Assembly (NCBI GenBank): GCA_049724395.1
Contig: JAUGWO010000149.1
Coordinates: 1-64,000, forward strand
DNA length: 64,000 nucleotides
From: Spongospora subterranea f. sp. subterranea
Taxonomy: Eukaryota; Endomyxa: Phytomyxea; Phytomyxea; Plasmodiophorida
Direction of reading: 5' to 3'
The notes beneath the pieces were generated by a model. The model was not told the DNA's origin, ran no database searches, and saw only the letters and a program-made list of their open reading frames with translations. A program made the position numbers and the translations under genes. Each line of letters begins with the position of its first letter. Positions within the stretch are counted from its first letter, which is position 1. Of the stretch, positions 1-10,260 are shown one piece after another.

Positions 1-823
1 CCAGGACGCGAATCCCAATGGGTCTGGACGCATGTATTGATGACGATATTTGCAGGTGTCACGAAGACCATGAACATATTCGTTTTCGGTCGAACTCAAG
101 CTTTGCATAAATTTTTTGGATATGGCGGCCGTCGATTTGCAGATCAGAACGGGAAAACTGTAGAGCTTTTACATTATGGACTGTGGAAAATACTACAGTA
201 CAGAGGGACCGTTCTTGCTCAAGACACCGTTCGATCAGCGACATTAACCGGCGCAATCGCTTCATGGATTCTCATTCCATTTCGGCGCCGCGAAATTGGA
301 TAAGAGACCGTGCTCTCTGCCGATGAATCATTCGTTGGTTCAACGATCGTTCATGAATTTGATTGCAATCAGTTGTGCAGTTGCGTATGTAGATAGTACT
401 ACCGGAGAGTTGAAAATGGCCCAAAAATGGCCCAAAATTGGCCTAAAGAGACGGATCAAACCTTGTTATCCACCGATCTAATCGTGTGTGTGTGTGTTGA
501 CAACCCGAGTCCAGGCTCGTAATTCCTGAGACGCCAACACAGTTTACAGCTATTTAGGAACCGGCACATATCGCTATTACCAACCTTCCGTGGTATTCGG
601 TTCGAAATAATCTTTAGCCAACCGATGGTGCCATGAATCCCGTCAAGTTCGACATCATATCGGCCCTGTCCCTCAAGGACGTAGACCTACCAAGTTTTAA
701 CCATGTTCTATGCCAATGGCGCCATTGAGAATCTAAACTCTATAAGAGATCCGTTAACATTCCAGAGCTGTCACTGCTCAGAAGTTACGACATGATATCG
801 ACCACGATGTTTTATATTTCATA
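1..823. other. No recognisable gene; likely decayed transposon flank
   Basis: Both strands carry only short open frames with no family resemblance I can see, and many stops. It adjoins the decayed retroelement and may be part of it. A (GT)n run of about seven units lies near 484-497. I see no promoter or RNA gene here. Confidence 0.5.
484..497. repeat. (GT)n microsatellite
   Basis: A run of alternating G and T, about seven dinucleotide units, in a gene-free stretch. Confidence 0.8.
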
Positions 824-1323
824 GTGGTACTTGAGTTAAATCGCCCAGAGTCGGATATTTTCACAATCGACGACGAAGACTTGTACAAGTTCATGGATGA
901 TCGTGTCAAGCAAGATTCCGTTGCCAATGTCGACGTTCGAAGCATGTTCGACTCGCTTCTGTTTCATTCACACCCTGATCATGAACGATGCGCTTCGGAT
1001 TTGATTATGCAGTCTCGCAGAATCATCAGTGAATCTGGAGGACGAAACTATACCATTAAGAGTCATCTCTTGTTGAGCTACAGATCAATGCAATGGTAAG
1101 AGGTTTATATCGATCCATTCGCGGCAAGATCTCCAGCGTCAGCTCTTAACAACTGCGATTTCCGCCAGAAGTGATGTGACCAGATTCTACCAAATCTTGA
1201 AATCTTCAATCGAGATGTTTATCAGATTCAATGGGTTGACACAATCAGGTCGCCAGAATCATTCTGCAAGGAAACAATAATTTCCGCCAGGATGTTGTAA
1301 GGGAGACTCATTCCCGACATATT

Positions 1324-1353
1324 CACATGTGGGTGCCACACATGTGGGTGCCA
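1324..1353. repeat. Perfect 15-bp tandem duplication
   Basis: Two identical adjacent 15-bp units (1324-1338 and 1339-1353; core CATGTGGGTGCCA) lie in the gag-like part of the decayed retroelement. This is a simple local duplication. Confidence 0.85.
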
Positions 1354-1861
1354 CACAGGAGCAGAAGTATAACACTGTTGTGGCGTTGTGTTTACATTGT
1401 GAAGGTCCTCATAATGTTAGAAGAAGTCGTAAGTTGGCTTCAGAACAAGCTCAAAAGCTCTTACGCGAAGCAGCCTCAACCACAACGATAAGAAACCAGT
1501 GTGAGTTTCAATTTTCAATGGCCGACTTTCATTCATCATCAGCGAAGAGATCGTGATCGTCCACCACCCAAAACTATTGTTGAGCCCTCGCAGACGCGTT
1601 CTGGGCGGCCATTTTCGAAAAGTGCAATCAACAAGCCTCACGAGCAGATACCGATGTCTAAGGTTATCGTGTCAGGTTCGAAAATGAGGAGGATTACCTT
1701 TGTGAACATGTGGATAGAATCGATGATAATTGAGGTCGTACCAATCGGATTAATGCTGCCCACCTTCCCACTGAATGGCGACCTCCAAAGGTTCATTGCG
1801 TTCCCGAATCCCCAAGGAAACACCGATTGTTCTGCAATTCACTCCAGTGCCGAAGCAAATA

Positions 1862-2180
1862 AGATCAGTTGAATTATCTGTCGGAGATACCAAGTTTACG
1901 GATCAAACCGCAATCGATGAGGGTGATGAGTTTACTGTCATAGGGAACAACACGTGGCAGGTTCTACAAACAGAAGATCTAGAAATTCGATCAGGCTCGC
2001 GAACATTTTCGTTGGGCGACGGTTTCTCAATTGAGCCGCATTTTCTTGTATTGGTGGACATAACAATTTCTACATTTACTGGAAGCGTCACCGTCAGACG
2101 ACATTGGGTGCACGTGCTCGACGATGATATTCCCGATGTGCTATTGGGCCGACCGCTGCTATCATGCCTAGGCAATTAGA
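1862..2180 (+). pseudogene. Retropepsin-like domain of the Gypsy relic
   Basis: An open frame of about 105 codons has the layout of a retroviral-type aspartic protease. The active-site turn reads AIDEGDEFTVIG where active enzymes have D-T/S-G, so the second position is Glu. The closing motif DVLLGRPLLSCLG resembles the usual I-LG-x-D/P-x-L end of the domain. It overlaps the next frame by a few bases, as in a decayed polyprotein. Family placement is moderately sure and activity is unlikely. Confidence 0.55.
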
Positions 2181-2439
2181 TGTGGAAAAACGGTTGTGTG
2201 ATTTAGGCCAACGAATTCTTGAAACCATCGACGAACCGTCCGATCTAGAACATCAACTCGACCAGAAGCTAATCGTCGATGATGATACTTTTCCTATTGT
2301 ACAAACTCTGGCCACGAAGGATATCTCTTCTGTGTTGGAAAAGATATGCGATGATGAAAGGAGCAACGGCGTTTCTGTGGTTTCGGTTCAGGTTTTGTCA
2401 AACCTTTTTCAAAAATATCAGGATGTTTTCCGATTGAAT

Positions 2440-3306
2440 CTTGGTCCTGACCCGCCAGTTAATGTTGGTCCTATAGTTGTGGAGTTGAAACCTGACGCTG
2501 TTCCAGTTTTATGTAAGTCTCGTCGCCAGCCACAACTGCATAAGGATTTATTAGAGGACCATTTCAAGCAGTTGATCAAATTCGGATTCGTGAACCTCAA
2601 TCCCAAATCTCAGTGGGCGTCACCGTGTTTTTTCCGCTGCCAAAAGTGGTGAAAACAGGACAATCCGTTCAGTCGTCGATCTTCGCGTTCCTAATTCGAT
2701 GATTCAACGTTGCGTTTGGCCTATGCCGCATCTGTGTATGGTTGGATCATACCTATCGACGTCGAAAGTATTCGCAGTTTTGGATGGTTTTAAAGGCAAT
2801 TTCCGATTACTGGATCTATTGAGTCTTTGTCAATGATGATTCCTCTCGGTATCATTACCCCTCTCAGAATATCCACAAGGGAATCATGGAGCAGATACTT
2901 AGGCCTGAACTTTCGATGCAACAACTACTACTCTGGATTGACGATTTATTGGTACATGCACAGGATGAAGATAATTTATTATCAATCTCACGCAAGATCT
3001 TCAAATGCTGCGACGAATTCGGTTTGAAACTGAACGCATCCAGATGCAAGTTCTTCCTCAAGGAAGCGAATCATTGTGGGAAGTTATACTCATCAGATGG
3101 TTGTCGTCACGGTCCCGATTGTTTATCGGCACTCGTTAATATGCCTCGTTCCTGCGACAGCAGCCGATCTGATGCAGTTTATTTGCCCTGCAACATGGTT
3201 GAGTCCACATATCATCGATTCTGAACGGTTTATTCAGCCTTTGAAAAATTTGTTAGATATTCTTTTGCAGGCAACGTCTCGACGTACCAAATCTTTGGCT
3301 CGGTGA
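2440..3306 (+). pseudogene. Reverse transcriptase of the Gypsy relic
   Basis: Ty3/Gypsy reverse transcriptase spread over at least three frames. Visible blocks in order: the N-terminal part (VVELKPDAVPVLCKSRRQP, then WASPCFF), VVDLRVPN, LDGFKGNFR, and the catalytic YxDD-type box WIDDLLVHAQDEDN near 2937-2975, then LNASRCKFF. Frameshifts near 2650 and 2825-2890 break it. The order and spacing of these blocks leave little doubt about the family. The copy is dead. Confidence 0.75.
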
Positions 3307-3835
3307 ATTGTAAATAACCGATCAGTTCTGGACTAACGAACATGAAGAGACTTTTAAAGGCACTGACAATGGGCAATTTCGCATTCTGCAATGTAGAGTC
3401 GCTGGTCGAACTCCACCTCGCAGGTATTTGATCTTTCAATGGCAGGAAGTGGAGTGAACCGCTTTTTGCAACAGGGTGATGCTATTGCACTAGATATGAT
3501 CAATACTGTGATATGGTCATTTCCCGTCTCCAGCAAAAGCCCAGCTCCACGACTAATCAATGATTGGGGGTGTCTGGTCGATTCGCGGCTAATGATCTGG
3601 CATTTTTTTGTACTAAACCTGTAATTCTTATCAAGAAATTGATGGAAATGACCTTGGACAGATGCAACCAATATTGAAAATCAGCCTTTTTCGACACATT
3701 CAAAAGCGGAAAATCGGGATTCCAGAACTGGGATAAAAATGTTTTGTATTGAAATACAGCCCGCAATACTTCTCAACACATCACAAAAGTTTGTGTTAAG
3801 ATAAGAGACAGTAAAGGCAATGGTAAATCACGATC

Positions 3836-5023
3836 TCATGTATCCGGTTGGTCATTGAAATCGACATCACCTTCAATAGACCAGTCAATATCTGTAAACC
3901 CCTGATATCCAGCATCACCCAATATTTGGAGCACTTCCTTTAGAACATCGCAGATCGATTGTGCAACCGCCTCAAAAGTTGTTGCTGTTGGTTCGGCGTG
4001 TTGTTGAATTTGCAACTCGAATTTGGTTATCGGTGATCGGACAGTACCATGATTTGATTGAGAAACTGATCGTGATAGGAAATTAATGACATGGACAATC
4101 TTCGGTATCATCTCAGGACGGCCAAAAAACAAGTCCTTCAGAGCGACACGATCTGGAGGCCAACAATAACAGAGGATAAAAAACAGGAATTGGTGATCGG
4201 GCGGATCTTTAACTGGATATTTAGCAGTCATGGCGGCCTTGTCTAGTTCAGGCAATAAGTGATCTAGAACATAATGGTAAATGCCTTTGCGATATCGTCC
4301 TGCGGCTACTTCGATAAGATTCTCATTATATCGAAGACCTCTATCTTCCACTAGATATGTTCGAATATAATGAAATTTCGATTCAAAAGTGCTGTGGAGG
4401 ATATACTCAGATTCCCAGGGAGTTAAGTCGGGATACCCTGGATAACTTGACACCAACTTATCAACGGTAGGAATACCGGGCATTCGACCACATACCCGAC
4501 CAGGAATCACGAGCTTCTCCAGCTCTTCTTTTGGCGGGAACTTTAAAATAACTTCCTCGTAGATATATCGAATCAGTTCGAGGTGTAATTCGGCACTAAG
4601 GGTATAGGGAGACAACACATCACTGATAAGGTAATACCGAGGAGTAGCCCATGATGGATTTCGTTCGAAATCCCCCTCATAATCATCAAATTCTACAATG
4701 ACATATGTCCCTTTTGCCAGCGCTATATAATGCTTGAAAAACTCAATATGACCGTGCTGAAGACATGCTTCAATGTCACACCCGTTATACAAAACACCAC
4801 CAAATCGCTGCTTCATCTTGTGTAAAAACCCAATATCACCGGACTCAGCTGCAATTTGTAACAGGTCGACGACACCAGTCCGAGGGCGAGGAATGGGATT
4901 GGAACATGTAGCGATGTAGCTATCGTAAGGCACGAGAATAAATCTAGTGTACTCTTCTTCAATCAAACCGACAGGGAATGGTAATTCTGAGCCGACAACA
5001 GATCCGTCAAGATCAGACGACAT
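3836..5023 (-). CDS. Hypothetical protein with ankyrin-like repeats
   Basis: Single-exon frame of 395 codons from an ATG at 5023. Residues about 50-100 contain two weak ankyrin-type helices (LLQIAAESGDIGFLHKMK and ACLQHGHIEFFKHYI). The rest has irregular helix-rich repeats and no motif I know. Divergent ankyrin-like proteins of this kind are expanded in several chytrid and protist genomes, and function is unknown. Its N-terminal third and the upstream region are repeated head-to-head at 5236-5680, so the gene sits in one arm of an inverted duplication. No signal peptide or membrane segment is visible. Confidence 0.7.
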   Translation of the reverse strand: MSSDLDGSVVGSELPFPVGLIEEEYTRFILVPYDSYIATCSNPIPRPRTGVVDLLQIAAESGDIGFLHKMKQRFGGVLYNGCDIEACLQHGHIEFFKHYIALAKGTYVIVEFDDYEGDFERNPSWATPRYYLISDVLSPYTLSAELHLELIRYIYEEVILKFPPKEELEKLVIPGRVCGRMPGIPTVDKLVSSYPGYPDLTPWESEYILHSTFESKFHYIRTYLVEDRGLRYNENLIEVAAGRYRKGIYHYVLDHLLPELDKAAMTAKYPVKDPPDHQFLFFILCYCWPPDRVALKDLFFGRPEMIPKIVHVINFLSRSVSQSNHGTVRSPITKFELQIQQHAEPTATTFEAVAQSICDVLKEVLQILGDAGYQGFTDIDWSIEGDVDFNDQPDT

Positions 5024-5072
5024 TAAGTGGAATCAAATGAATATTGATCTCAATGATCAGTGATCCAAACTG

Positions 5073-5175
5073 TGTACAGTAGAGTCGGGCGGAAACGGTA
5101 CAGAAAAGTGCGCGGCAATTTATATGTCTGTGTACAGTAGAGTCGGGCGGAAAGTGCGCGGAAATCTATATGTTT
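5073..5175. repeat. Direct repeat in spacer of the inverted duplication
   Basis: The 20-base core GTACAGTAGAGTCGGGCGGA occurs at about 5076 and 5135, followed in both copies by GTGCGCGG and a similar TATATGT tail. The second copy lacks about 12 bases. It lies between the two divergent gene copies, where both promoters would be. Confidence 0.75.
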
Positions 5176-5320
5176 GGATGACAAAGTACTGTACACATCT
5201 CCCTTTCTGAGCTACTGTGCCTTTTTCCAGGACCGCATCACTGATCATTGAGATCAATATTGAATTGAATCTGCCAATCGCTCTCCACCTCATTGGCACT
5301 TGTCCATTTGTTTACACTCA

Positions 5321-5680
5321 ATGTCCACTGATCTTGACGGATCTGTTATCGGCTCAGGATTACCATTCCCTGTCGGTTTGATTGAAGAAGAGTACACTAG
5401 ATTTATTCTCGTGCCTTACGATAGCTACATCGCTACATGTTCCAATCCCATTCTTCGCCCTCGGACTGGTGTCGTCGACCTTTTACAAATTGCAGCTGAG
5501 TCCGGTGATATTGGGTTTTCACATCAGATGAAGCAGCGATTTGGTGGTGTTTTGTATCTCAGGTATTACATTAGAGCATGTCTTCAACACGGTCATATTG
5601 AGTTTTTCAAGCATTATATATCGCTGGCAAAAGGGACATATGTTATCATAGAATTATTAGATGATTATGAGGGGGATTAT
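5321..5680 (+). pseudogene. Truncated copy of the ankyrin-like gene
   Basis: From the ATG at 5321, about 120 codons closely match the N-terminus of the minus-strand gene at 3836-5023 (shared block RPRTGVVDLLQIAAESGDIG). Homology ends after a YEGD motif near 5680. The frame then runs on for a few unrelated codons and stops at 5711-5713 inside transposon sequence. The C-terminal 270 residues are missing and do not reappear beyond the transposon near 7.9 kb. Confidence 0.75.
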
Positions 5681-7880
5681 TGCTCGCAGTTTTTATCTGC
5701 GCGCAGAAAATGACATCAAAATCAATCAAGTTGCGCAATTAGTGATTCTGGTAGACTGCGGTGGCGTTTGTACCTCTTGACGGCGTATTCTGCTTGTCGG
5801 ACAGAGAGCCTGTTCCCAGAAGCGTCAACTATTCGGTAAGCGTCCATATATCGATAACACTTTCGGGCGAAGCGCCGAATTTGTTCTAGAGGAACCTGCT
5901 CCAACGCCTTCGGTACAACAATCTGCAAATCTTTCCAAGAGTACGTGCAGTTGCGTCGAGTGTAACTCTTGGCCGCAGCCCAATACATCTCGATAAAGTT
6001 AAACTCACAATGAAATTTCGGGTAGAAGTCAACTTTTCCGTCATTTTGTTCGACTGTTTCGACGATCCATTCTTTTTGCGCCCGAAAATCCGGTTGTTGC
6101 TCAAGAACTGATTTGGCTGAGTCTTTTGATAAGTAGTTTTCCCACAAGCCACGTTCTTGCAAAATGGTTCTCAACCCTTTCTGGACTCCCGCTTTCGTCT
6201 GCATCATCTGTTCAACTCGTTGTCCCTGTTTCATGAACCATCCTGGACGCTGCAGTTTTACGTTCTTTCCGCCATCATTCAGGTTCAGAACTTTAGCATT
6301 TAGAGCGTCAGGCGGCAATGCTCGGTGGTTCTGGGAGTTATCGAACATTAGCAGCATTTTGCTTTTTGGATGCAAAATTCGGAAAATCGGAATTGCTCGT
6401 TCTTGGATCTGTTTGACCAGGTCTTGGTTTGTCCAGAAGCCGTCCGCGTTCTTACCTGGCTTGATGATAACCACAGTTTCAGTAGGAACTAGGGGATTTT
6501 CTGCTTGATCATTGCCTGTCAGTTTCATCGGTCCATGACATTCACAGATGAACTCCGACACCATAATGCTCCTCCCTTCACCCTTGGGTCGAATTTGGTC
6601 GGTTATCCTGATTAAACCAAATCGTGCGTTTTCCCTCATGAGCGCTAAAACAAGATTCGTCGTGCGTCACCAGAACAATTCTGCGCTCGTCATTTTCAAG
6701 TTGCGGTTCAATTACCGTCAACATATCCTCGCCGATATACTTTGGCATTCGACGATCATAAATTGCCATTCGATCGAGGAAAGCTTCCCTGTATTGAACT
6801 ACGTCGTTTCGTTCGTGCCCATCATGATACAATCCTTTTTTCAATTCTCGATATTGATAAACCAGAAATTTGAGCCAGCGAAGGCACGTTTTCTCTGATA
6901 TGGCAATGGGGTTGCAAAGATTCAGATCAATGTGCAACTGCGTGTTGATCTATCGAGAAAACGTCAAACCCGATATAGCATCGTTTTTTGTAGACCTGAG
7001 CCAAGACCGGCATCTGCTCGCAATGTCCTCATCCAAAATTAGCGAAGTATACTTGATGTGGCACCCTTGCTTGCGCTCAGGCAAAGTTTGATGTTTTAAA
7101 AAGTACTCTGCCCAGTGTCGAATATTTCTGGCGTGATGTTGAAGTCCTTTAGTACGAAAGAAAGATTTCGCAACGGTTAAGGATGCAGACATCTTCTTAC
7201 CGGCATCCATGCTCAACATAAAATATTGCTCGATGCTCAAGTATCGCAGCGTATCGTATTTAGATACTCCAAGGAGTCGTCGTTCAACACATCTGTTTGC
7301 CGTTATGCCAGTAAACTGAGATATGATTTTTAGGGCCTTTTCTGGGGTGATAGATGCAGGTTCTGATGCAGGTTCTCCAGGAACGGTATTTATGATGCTC
7401 GTTGGGGCAAAGTAGTCAGTAATTTTACGAGCGGTCTTGAATATTTTTTCCTTTTCTTCCACTTCTTTTTGTTTGCGCCAAAGTGTTGTCCTGCTATCTC
7501 CGGTATAAACTGCTCGAAGATGCGACCCAGCACCAGCCTTCCACTGTAAGAGCGTTGCTGTGGACTTCAAGATCTGTTCTTTATTCATGTTGTCATCCTC
7601 ACTGTTCAATAAGTAATCGTCGTCTGACATATCAACACTATCGTCGTCGAGACGCGGATACGAATCATCTGCTTCGTCCGTTGGGGATGGAGAAACTACA
7701 ATCGCGTTCCTGTGTTGTCGACATCGTTTGAGGTGTCGTTTTTGTTTCGATGATTGTGGCATATTTGTGTTAGAACAACACAAGGATGGAATAATCAAGT
7801 GATTGTGCTTACTTTCCGACTCCTTACATCACAATCCCAGTTCGGTGCGGCTGGGAGATCAGCAGAGCTTCCGGCATGAG
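5681..7880 (-). mobile_element. Decayed IS630/Tc1-mariner-like DDE transposon of fungal type
   Basis: The element is bounded on the left by the break in the duplicated gene at about 5680, and its right end near 7880 is a guess. Its single gene runs on the minus strand. I could not find matching terminal inverted repeats or a clear target-site duplication, so the ends are approximate. Confidence 0.6.
5722..7798 (-). pseudogene. DDE transposase, broken by one stop and one frameshift
   Basis: Reading from 7798 down, a 282-codon N-terminal part (acidic region, then a helix-rich DNA-binding region) ends at a TAG at 6950-6952. The same frame continues with the first catalytic Asp (VLVTHDESCFSAHEG, near 6650). 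A single frameshift near 6580-6610 moves to the frame with the second Asp (LLMFDNSQNH) and the catalytic Glu (FHCEFNFIEMYWAAAK). This arrangement matches the DDE_3 transposases that are abundant in basidiomycetes and other fungi. The total is about 690 codons. Two lesions in an otherwise well-kept gene suggest recent death. Confidence 0.8.
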
Positions 7881-7972
7881 TAGTGCAGTCGCTCAATGTT
7901 AGCTTCCTTGCAGCTTTCGCCTCATCAGCCTGATCTAAGTCGCGCTAGTCAGTATTGGTGGAGTGGACTACC

Positions 7973-8099
7973 CCGCTTTAAAGACATCGAGGACATAGCC
8001 AACATCCACGCCAAGTCTTCAACAACTTTTACATTCAAAGAATCACAACTTAAAGACTTGGCGTGGATGTTGGCTATGTCCTCGATGTCTTTGAAGCGG
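7973..8099. repeat. Hairpin with 47-bp arms
   Basis: 7973-8019 and 8053-8099 are reverse complements with one mismatch, around a 33-base spacer. It lies immediately beside the 50-bp palindrome at 8102. Confidence 0.95.
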
Positions 8100-8101
8100 A
8101 G

Positions 8102-8151
8102 CCAGGGTAATAAATCCAGTGGAGGATCCTCCACTGGATTTATTACCCTGG
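8102..8151. repeat. Perfect 50-bp palindrome
   Basis: The sequence equals its own reverse complement over all 50 bases with no spacer. It is centred on GGATCC, and the arms begin CCAGGGTAATAAATCC. It starts two bases after the end of the 47-bp hairpin. Confidence 0.95.
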
Positions 8152-8219
8152 TAGTGTCTCACCTGCGGTGGTAAGCCAAGGCCTAGTATGTCGGATCAGA
8201 TCTCGTTGCTGGAGAAAAA

Positions 8220-9093
8220 GTGAAACTCCCTCATATTAATTGTGGCTGCTTCGGATCTTCTAGGAGTGTAGAGGAAGTGGCTGCAGGGTTTGGGGATGCG
8301 ATATCGCCGCCTTATGAGTGGGGCGGGGATGGATCGGTTCCGGTGGTACTTTCTGGGGGCATTACTGAGGATGGTGATGTGGTATTTATGACATGTAAGG
8401 GGAAATTCAAAACGAGCAGAGACGAGTACTCGCGCCTTACAAGCGATACATTCTGGAGTCAGCATGTCTTCGCTCAGCACCGTTGCCCTATAGTAGATAG
8501 GGAGCCAGATATCGTGCGTCAGCTGGCTATCTCTGTGCTGTCGCTGGAGCTACACTTGATGGAAAGGCTGACAGATTCGTACATCTATGGGATAGTAAAT
8601 AAAGGGTATCCTGACATGCGAACCGCTTCAGGTCTTTCGTGACAAGGGTGAGCACAGACTCGAACTTCCGTATCCGAGCAGGGAGACTTTAATGGTAGCC
8701 TGAGGAGCCATACAGTACTGCTGTACTAGAGTGTTCGAAGAAGTAATCAAGGTCACTCCTTGTATCAATCACGTAGTAAAAGACTTGATGGTAAGCAGGT
8801 GTCCAGAGCTGCTTCGGCCGCTAGTGAGGCGGTCGGTACAGCCATACACGGAAGAAACCTTCATCGGTGATGCGTCTGACGATGGTGACGATGCTACATG
8901 TATGGATCTAACCAACGTGGTATTCGACTCTCGAGTAATAAGGTCGGATGCGAGGTACTGCTCTGGTGTGATCGACATGATAAAGGAGGAGACTCCTTAT
9001 TACCCTAACGATCATCTCCTCAAGCTCAACTTTCTCGTCTGTACACCCTACCCTCGTCATTGGGCACCAATACCTGATATCAAACACACTTAA
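8220..9093 (+). other. Two open frames of unknown nature
   Basis: Frames at 8220-8642 (140 codons, from a GTG) and 8731-9093 (120 codons, from a GTG) are on the same strand but in different phases. Neither begins with ATG and neither resembles a family I know. They could be exons of one gene or remains of a mobile element, since palindromes lie just upstream and a foldback lies downstream. They are recorded only because their length and amino-acid mix are more protein-like than the surroundings. Confidence 0.3.
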
Positions 9094-9284
9094 GTCTCGA
9101 TTTTTAAAAGCTGTGCGTTCCTCTATCACAGCCGACATGATATACCCTTTCCTTCCAGTTCCTTTCCTATGCGGAACTTTCGCTCTCAATAAAACGTGTA
9201 TTCTTTTTGTCTATGCAAAATCTATACAAATTATGATCGTTCTTGTTCAGAAACTGTGGAGTAATAATTTTCGAATAGTTGAGG

Positions 9285-9667
9285 GAAAACAGAAATGCCC
9301 GCTGGCTCGTCTCTGATATCGATTGCACAATCGCAGAACGCATATAGCCCCTGAACAATTGCAAGAATGGCCACGAGACGGAACTCCGGCCGTCCAAGAC
9401 GACCTCTTCGAGGAGTTGATCGGCCAAGTTGGGAAAGTTGCCGAGCCGAGCGCTGGAAGCAGAGCAACCGGACAGACGACGAACGTAGGGCCGTCAACGA
9501 GTTTTCCGTTGGTTTGCATGCATTCATAAACGAGCAAACCGGGCCAATGACATCGTCTTTGACGGCCGGCGTCTCGGGTCGTGATCTGTCTTACAATTGT
9601 TCAGGGCTAAAGCTCCAATAATTCGTTCGACATCAGAGACGAGCCAGCGGGCATTTCTGTTTTTTTT
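9285..9667. repeat. Foldback element, about 380 bp
   Basis: The outer arms match in inverted orientation. ACAGAAATGCCCGCTGGCTC is at about 9291-9310, and its complement ends near 9663. The match continues inward with gaps through CCTGAACAATTG (9351-9362 and about 9596-9607) and a GGCCGTC-rich block (near 9388 and 9560). Almost the whole unit can fold on itself. A poly-T tract follows at 9659-9670. It looks like a non-autonomous foldback or MITE-like element. Confidence 0.8.
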
Positions 9668-10260
9668 TTTGAGAAACAGGAAAACTCGAGAAGTCGCATT
9701 TGTGGAGCTTCAAAGTCCGGTTCAAGCCCGATATTTCAGCTGACGACTGCCGTGACACGAAAGTAGAGTCTGTAATCTGGCAAAATACCCACTTTGATGA
9801 ACAACACCTTTACTCTCAATCATCCTCGCACTTGTTAGAACCGTTGGTTTTTATTTTGGAACAGAGCGAGTAAAATGTCACTCTGAATTGTCGGCAATAT
9901 CAACATGTATGGTTGCAATGCTGGCCAGAACTTGATGATGAAAAAGGCATTTGAATACAAGAGTGCTCTGATTGATTATCCACACGCTTTAGCCAAAAAA
10001 AAAACAGTATAGTTCCAAACGACCGGAGCATGCGTCGCCATATTTTTACGGCGTTCAATGCAACCGCCGAAGGTATTTCGATTGTGCCAGTTCGGTTTCG
10101 GCAAACGTCTCCAAACTGGGCCGGTACCTTTTACGATCATCATACCTATATGATTGCTACTCCAAGCTAAACCAAGGGTACTAGGTTAGATCATTGTAAA
10201 GTTTCGAAGTGACCACGTCCAAAACTAATGCAGTCGCACTGAAACTCGTGTAGATTCGTG
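9668..10260. other. Intergenic, nothing recognised
   Basis: This stretch has no coding frame of note on either strand. It precedes the phosphatase-fold gene, so its promoter must lie in the last few hundred bases, but no clear TATA or other element stands out. Confidence 0.5.

Larger units (their letters stand above)
824..3450 (+). mobile_element. Decayed Ty3/Gypsy-type retrotransposon
   Basis: Remnants appear in the order expected for a Ty3/Gypsy element. A gag-like stretch (824-1556) includes a broken zinc knuckle near 1390 (CLHC-x-GPHN). It is followed by a retropepsin-like domain (1862-2180), a reverse transcriptase (2440-3306) and the start of the connection/RNase H region (near 3310-3440, FWTNEHEETFKAL). 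The frame shifts several times and stops interrupt it, so it cannot be active. I found no integrase and no long terminal repeats, so the outer limits are soft. A perfect 15-bp tandem duplication lies at 1324-1353 inside the gag part. Confidence 0.7.
4690..5680. repeat. Inverted (head-to-head) duplication with short spacer
   Basis: The left arm (about 4690-5064, minus-strand gene 5' part and promoter) and the right arm (about 5236-5680, plus strand) are inverted copies of each other. The shared upstream core ATTGATCTCAATGATCAGTG is found on opposite strands at about 5041-5060 and 5237-5262. The encoded N-termini differ at only about one residue in ten. The right arm stops abruptly near 5680 at a transposon. 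The spacer of about 170 bp carries its own direct repeat. Confidence 0.8.

Noticed and set aside
6164-6898. Plus-strand frames across the DDE transposase
   Set aside because: Shadows of the well-defined minus-strand transposase with its catalytic motifs.
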